DNA from: Porticoccaceae bacterium
Lineage (GTDB): Bacteria; Pseudomonadota; Gammaproteobacteria; Pseudomonadales; Porticoccaceae
Direction: 5' to 3'
Length of the DNA: 64,000 nucleotides
Assembly: GCA_902562425.1 (NCBI GenBank)
Contig: CACETF010000003.1
Span: 62,001 to 126,000, forward strand
Under the pieces are notes generated by a model. That model ran no database searches. It was not told the origin of the DNA and worked only from the letters and a program-made list of their open reading frames with translations. The position numbers and the translations under genes are program-made. Position 1 is the stretch's first letter. Every line of letters starts with the position of its first letter. Positions 59,685 to 64,000 of this stretch are shown here, piece by piece.

Positions 59685-62537
59685 TTATATTGACCTTATC
59701 TTGGATTTGCGCAAACTCAATCTAGCATGATTTGTTCTGTACTCTTGAAGCCTTTTTCTATCTTTTTCAACCACTTCCTTAGGGGCTTTATTAGAAAAAT
59801 CAGGGTTACTCAGTTTTACCTCTAGCACGCGGCATTGAGCATCAATTTTTCTCATTTCTTTTTCTAAACGATTTAGCTCATCAGTCATGTTGGCATGACT
59901 TTCCATTAGGACTAATATCTCAAGCCCTCCAGCTAATACCGCGATCGCCGGGGGAATTCCAACTCTTTGATCAACCCATTTTATAGTCTTCAAGCGCCCT
60001 AGTTTTATAAGTAACTGATAAGTGTCCTCTAATAATTTGTAATCTCCATCAGAGCCTTTGTCCAGCATGACATTGAGATGTGTCCCAGGCGGAATACCCA
60101 TCTCTGCTCTTACAGTCCTAATCGCAGTCACTAAAGATTTAACCCAATTAATTTTTGTTTCAGCCTCAGCATCCATGAATTTTGAGCTTGATTGTGGGTA
60201 TGGCTGAAGCATAATTGTATTACCGTGAATATCAGCAATAGGAGATATATATTGCCAAATTTCTTCAGTTATATAGGGAATCATAGGATGAGCCAATCGC
60301 AAAGTAGTTTCTAGCGTAAGAGTAAGTGTCCGTCTTGTGCAGATTTTCTTAACGTCCGAACTTTCTGGGTCCCATAGAATTGGTTTTGACAACTCTATGA
60401 ACCAATCACAGTACTCGTTCCAAACAAAGTCGTAAATTGATTGTGCTGCTAAATCAAACCTATATTGTTGTAAGTATCTTAAAACGTCGTTAATTGTCGT
60501 TTGAAGTCTAGATCTAATCCACCGGTCTGCCAGACTTAATTGGTCGTCGTACTGGTTATTGCCAAGATCTTGGTCTTTTGTGTTAAGAAGTACAAATCGA
60601 GACGCATTCCAAAGTTTGTTGCAAAAATTCCTGTAGCCGCTAAGTCGCCTCATGTCCCAATTTATATCGCGTCCCTGGGATGCAAGTGCGCAAAGGGTGA
60701 ATCTCAATGCATCTGTACCATGATTGGGAATTCCATTTGGAAATTGTTTTGCAGTACGGTTTGCGATTTCCTCCGCTAACTTTGCTTGCATCATATTTGA
60801 AGTACGCTTCTTTTGTAGGTCCTCTTTACTTATTCCATCTACCATATCTAAAGGGTCTAAAACATTTCCCTTCGACTTTGACATTTTTTGTCCTTGTTCA
60901 TCGCGAATGAGACCATGCACATATACAGTTTTGAAAGGTATTTGAGGTATTTTATTTTCGTCCCGTAAAAGTTGCATGGACAACATAATCATGCGCGCTA
61001 CCCAGAAAAAAATGATATCGAATCCAGTAACAAGAACAGAAGTTGGGTGAAATGTTGATAGACGTGAGTTAGCTTCAGGCCACCCTAAAGTGGAAAAGCT
61101 CCAAAGTGCAGAGGAAAACCATGTGTCTAAAACATCGGGATCTCGACGTAAAATAGTGTCTCCAAGCCGATATTTTTTTCGGATTTCATCATCGGACGTT
61201 CCTACATAAACAATACCATTTTCGTCGTACCAAGCGGGAATACGGTGTCCCCACCAAAGCTGTCGGGATATGCACCAATCTTGAATATCTTTTAGCCATG
61301 AGTAATACATATTTTTATACTGTTCTGGCACAAATTTTATTCTTCCTGTTTCAACAGCATTGAGAGCGGGACCTGCAAGCTCACGCGCGTTTACAAACCA
61401 TTGGTTTGTTAGCATGGGTTCAATTATTACTCCACTGCGGTCGCCATAGGGTACAGTCATATCATTGAGGTGAACGGAATCTAAAAGTCCTAATTCTTTC
61501 AAGTCGGAAATTATTTGGGTTCGTGCCTCGAACCGATCCAAATTAACATATTTTTCAGGTAATTTAGCTTTGATGGTGTCGTTATCACTTCCATCTGCAT
61601 TCAGGCACTCAGCCTTTCGCATAATTTTGGCATCCTCATCCAGCACTCTTATTATGGGTAGGCGGTGACGTTGTCCAACTTCATAATCATTAAAGTCATG
61701 AGCCGGCGTTATTTTAACGCAGCCGGTTCCCTTGTCTATTTGTGCATGTTCGTCTGCAATGATTGGGATACTTCGTCCTACTAGGGGAAGCTCGGCGGAT
61801 AAACCGATTAGATCTGCAAATCTCGGATCTTTTGGGTTAACGGCTACAGCGCTATCACCAAGCAGAGTTTCGGGTCGCGTGGTAGCGATCACAACAAAGT
61901 TGTTACCATCTTGCGAGACGGCACCTGACGAGAGTGGATAACGAATATGCCATGTATTTCCTTTTTTATCTCGATTTTCTACCTCAAGATCCGATATTGC
62001 AGTGTGTAGTTTCGGATCCCAGTTGACTAATCGTTTGCCTCGATAAATCAATCCCTCACTAAAAAGGCGGATGAATGCCTCAGTTACACTTTCAGAGAAT
62101 TGCTTATCCAGAGTGAACCGCTCTGTTTCCCAGTCAACTGAGTTGCCGAGTCTTCTCATTTGTTGGGTTATTGTATTACCTGATTCTTCTTTCCATTCCC
62201 AAACTTTTTCGATGAAATTTTCACGCCCCATTTGTAATCTGTTCGGTTGTCCTTGCTGGGCTAAATTGCGTTCTACCACCATTTGAGTCGCTATTCCCGC
62301 GTGGTCTGTTCCGACTTGCCACAAAGTTTTATGGCCTTGCATACGCTTGTAACGGACTAGTGTATCCATAATCGCGTATTGCAAAGCGTGCCCCATGTGC
62401 AGGCTACCGGTGACGTTTGGTGGAGGAATGAGAATTGAAAATGGCTCACCGTTCCCTTTTGGGGAGAAATAACCTTTTTTTTCCCACTCTTCTGACCAAA
62501 ATTTTTCAATGATATGCGGTTCAAATACACTCTTCAT
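59685..62537 (-). CDS. valS: Valyl-tRNA synthetase
   Basis: Class I synthetase of 950 residues. The HIGH-like motif is in NVTGSLHMGHALQ, KMSKS is in QKMSKSKGNVLDP, an editing domain lies between, and a C-terminal coiled coil (NMTDELNRLEKEMRKIDAQ) binds tRNA. The order pepA-holC-valS is conserved. Confidence 0.98.
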   Translation of the reverse strand: MKSVFEPHIIEKFWSEEWEKKGYFSPKGNGEPFSILIPPPNVTGSLHMGHALQYAIMDTLVRYKRMQGHKTLWQVGTDHAGIATQMVVERNLAQQGQPNRLQMGRENFIEKVWEWKEESGNTITQQMRRLGNSVDWETERFTLDKQFSESVTEAFIRLFSEGLIYRGKRLVNWDPKLHTAISDLEVENRDKKGNTWHIRYPLSSGAVSQDGNNFVVIATTRPETLLGDSAVAVNPKDPRFADLIGLSAELPLVGRSIPIIADEHAQIDKGTGCVKITPAHDFNDYEVGQRHRLPIIRVLDEDAKIMRKAECLNADGSDNDTIKAKLPEKYVNLDRFEARTQIISDLKELGLLDSVHLNDMTVPYGDRSGVIIEPMLTNQWFVNARELAGPALNAVETGRIKFVPEQYKNMYYSWLKDIQDWCISRQLWWGHRIPAWYDENGIVYVGTSDDEIRKKYRLGDTILRRDPDVLDTWFSSALWSFSTLGWPEANSRLSTFHPTSVLVTGFDIIFFWVARMIMLSMQLLRDENKIPQIPFKTVYVHGLIRDEQGQKMSKSKGNVLDPLDMVDGISKEDLQKKRTSNMMQAKLAEEIANRTAKQFPNGIPNHGTDALRFTLCALASQGRDINWDMRRLSGYRNFCNKLWNASRFVLLNTKDQDLGNNQYDDQLSLADRWIRSRLQTTINDVLRYLQQYRFDLAAQSIYDFVWNEYCDWFIELSKPILWDPESSDVKKICTRRTLTLTLETTLRLAHPMIPYITEEIWQYISPIADIHGNTIMLQPYPQSSSKFMDAEAETKINWVKSLVTAIRTVRAEMGIPPGTHLNVMLDKGSDGDYKLLEDTYQLLIKLGRLKTIKWVDQRVGIPPAIAVLAGGLEILVLMESHANMTDELNRLEKEMRKIDAQCRVLEVKLSNPDFSNKAPKEVVEKDRKRLQEYRTNHARLSLRKSKIRSI

Positions 62538-62706
62538 AAATGCCTTAAAATAGCTTATTTCGTCCCTTCCTAAATGATTAATTATATTTTGATATGTGCC
62601 TCATTTCCAAGCTCGTTTTAACAAGGCCGCATGAACTAATCGAGACACTAATCCTGAACATGTGTTAACGTCCACCGAAGAAAGAAGGAGTATTTTTTTA
62701 AGTTCT

Positions 62707-63156
62707 TCAGATGGAGCATTTTTTTATTCGGGTAAACTTTTCGTTACTTAAGTCAATATAATCGGTCTCATAACCTCGATCTTTGAAGAAACGAAAGTGT
62801 TGTCTTTTTAACTCCATGTCCGTGTGATCTTCATATATAAATTCTATGAGCCGCTCAAAGCGGCTAAACCATGCTGGTATATCTTTTTGAAAATTCATCA
62901 AAACCTCGTGGTGAATTCCAGGAGTTGATTCTTTGCTTATACCTACAGGGCCTGACAGAGGACCAGTACCATGAGGAAGAAAAGATGTATGTGAGTAGCC
63001 CCAAAGCATTTGGTCTACGTGCTTTACAAACTTTTCATCTGACACTTGCCACAATACATTACACTTTTCTTCAATTGATTTTTCGGTAAGTTTCGCAGCT
63101 AAGTTAATGGCTGAGGCAACTCCTCCTGACACCTTATAAAACGAGATTTTTGTCAT
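62707..63156 (-). CDS. holC: DNA polymerase III subunit chi
   Basis: A 149-residue protein of the clamp loader that contacts SSB. ISFYKVSGGVASAINLAAKL at the start and VLWQVSDEKFVKHVDQMLW follow HolC. It sits between pepA and valS as expected. The 169 bases to valS show nothing else clear. Confidence 0.88.
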   Translation of the reverse strand: MTKISFYKVSGGVASAINLAAKLTEKSIEEKCNVLWQVSDEKFVKHVDQMLWGYSHTSFLPHGTGPLSGPVGISKESTPGIHHEVLMNFQKDIPAWFSRFERLIEFIYEDHTDMELKRQHFRFFKDRGYETDYIDLSNEKFTRIKKCSI

Positions 63157-63180
63157 GACTTTTCTGCTACATTTCTTTGA

Positions 63181-64000
<820 letters not shown>

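Overview
The window is the chromosome of a Gammaproteobacterium, fairly AT-rich (roughly 40% G+C by eye). It carries the rpsU-dnaG-rpoD macromolecular synthesis operon opposite tsaD, smc-zipA-ligA, scpA-scpB-rluB, ubiG-mupP-yciK, a fused tyrA-aroA gene, gyrA-pheA-tyrA/aroA-cmk-rpsA-ihfB and pepA-holC-valS. SMC/ScpAB instead of MukBEF, MupP, the tyrA-aroA fusion and a full System I cytochrome c maturation cluster point to a Pseudomonadales-like lineage rather than Enterobacterales. The genus cannot be named from sequence reading alone.

Layout. 1-3746: a reverse transsulfuration pair (cystathionine beta-synthase and gamma-lyase) and a convergent D-glycerate 3-kinase. 3747-7152: a decay zone with a broken alkaline phosphatase gene, two dead tRNA-Ile2 copies in a 380-bp tandem duplication, a broken zinc-independent L31 gene (rpmE2) and a frameshifted small membrane protein. 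7153-15005: a zinc-starvation region with two near-identical palindromes that look like Zur operators, one before [36-aa ORF]-znuC-znuB-znuA-DUF1636-COG0523-WD40-DUF1289 and one before a second COG0523 GTPase and zur. 15093-15314: one partial and one intact tRNA-Ile2(CAU). 15333-23705: rpoD, dnaG, rpsU, tsaD and folate genes (folB, folK, a FolM-like reductase), then cca. 23940-31043: ccmABCDEFGHI. 31176-37635: smc, zipA, ligA. 37870-46618: an MFS transporter, an rRNA methyltransferase, pdxJ, a cyclophilin, an SH3/anchor protein, YciI, a VC0807-like protein, YciO, ScpA, ScpB and RluB. 46695-50200 (minus strand): YciK, MupP, UbiG and an amidohydrolase that has lost most metal ligands. 50429-59378: gyrA through ihfB. 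59685-64000 (minus strand): valS, holC and a partial pepA.

The most unusual part is 5.7-15.3 kb. The zinc genes, with a dead rpmE2 (in other bacteria a typical Zur target), lie between same-orientation copies of tRNA-Ile2, so the block looks like a zinc-limitation island inserted at, or duplicated with, that tRNA. ZnuCBA would import zinc, Zur would repress both operons, and the two COG0523 GTPases, DUF1636 and WD40 proteins would handle scarce zinc inside the cell. The last step is inference. Outside this region the window is mostly ordinary housekeeping; exceptions are the ligand-depleted amidohydrolase beside gyrA and a Cca enzyme whose HD motif is gone. No CRISPR array, transposase, integrase or rRNA gene was seen.
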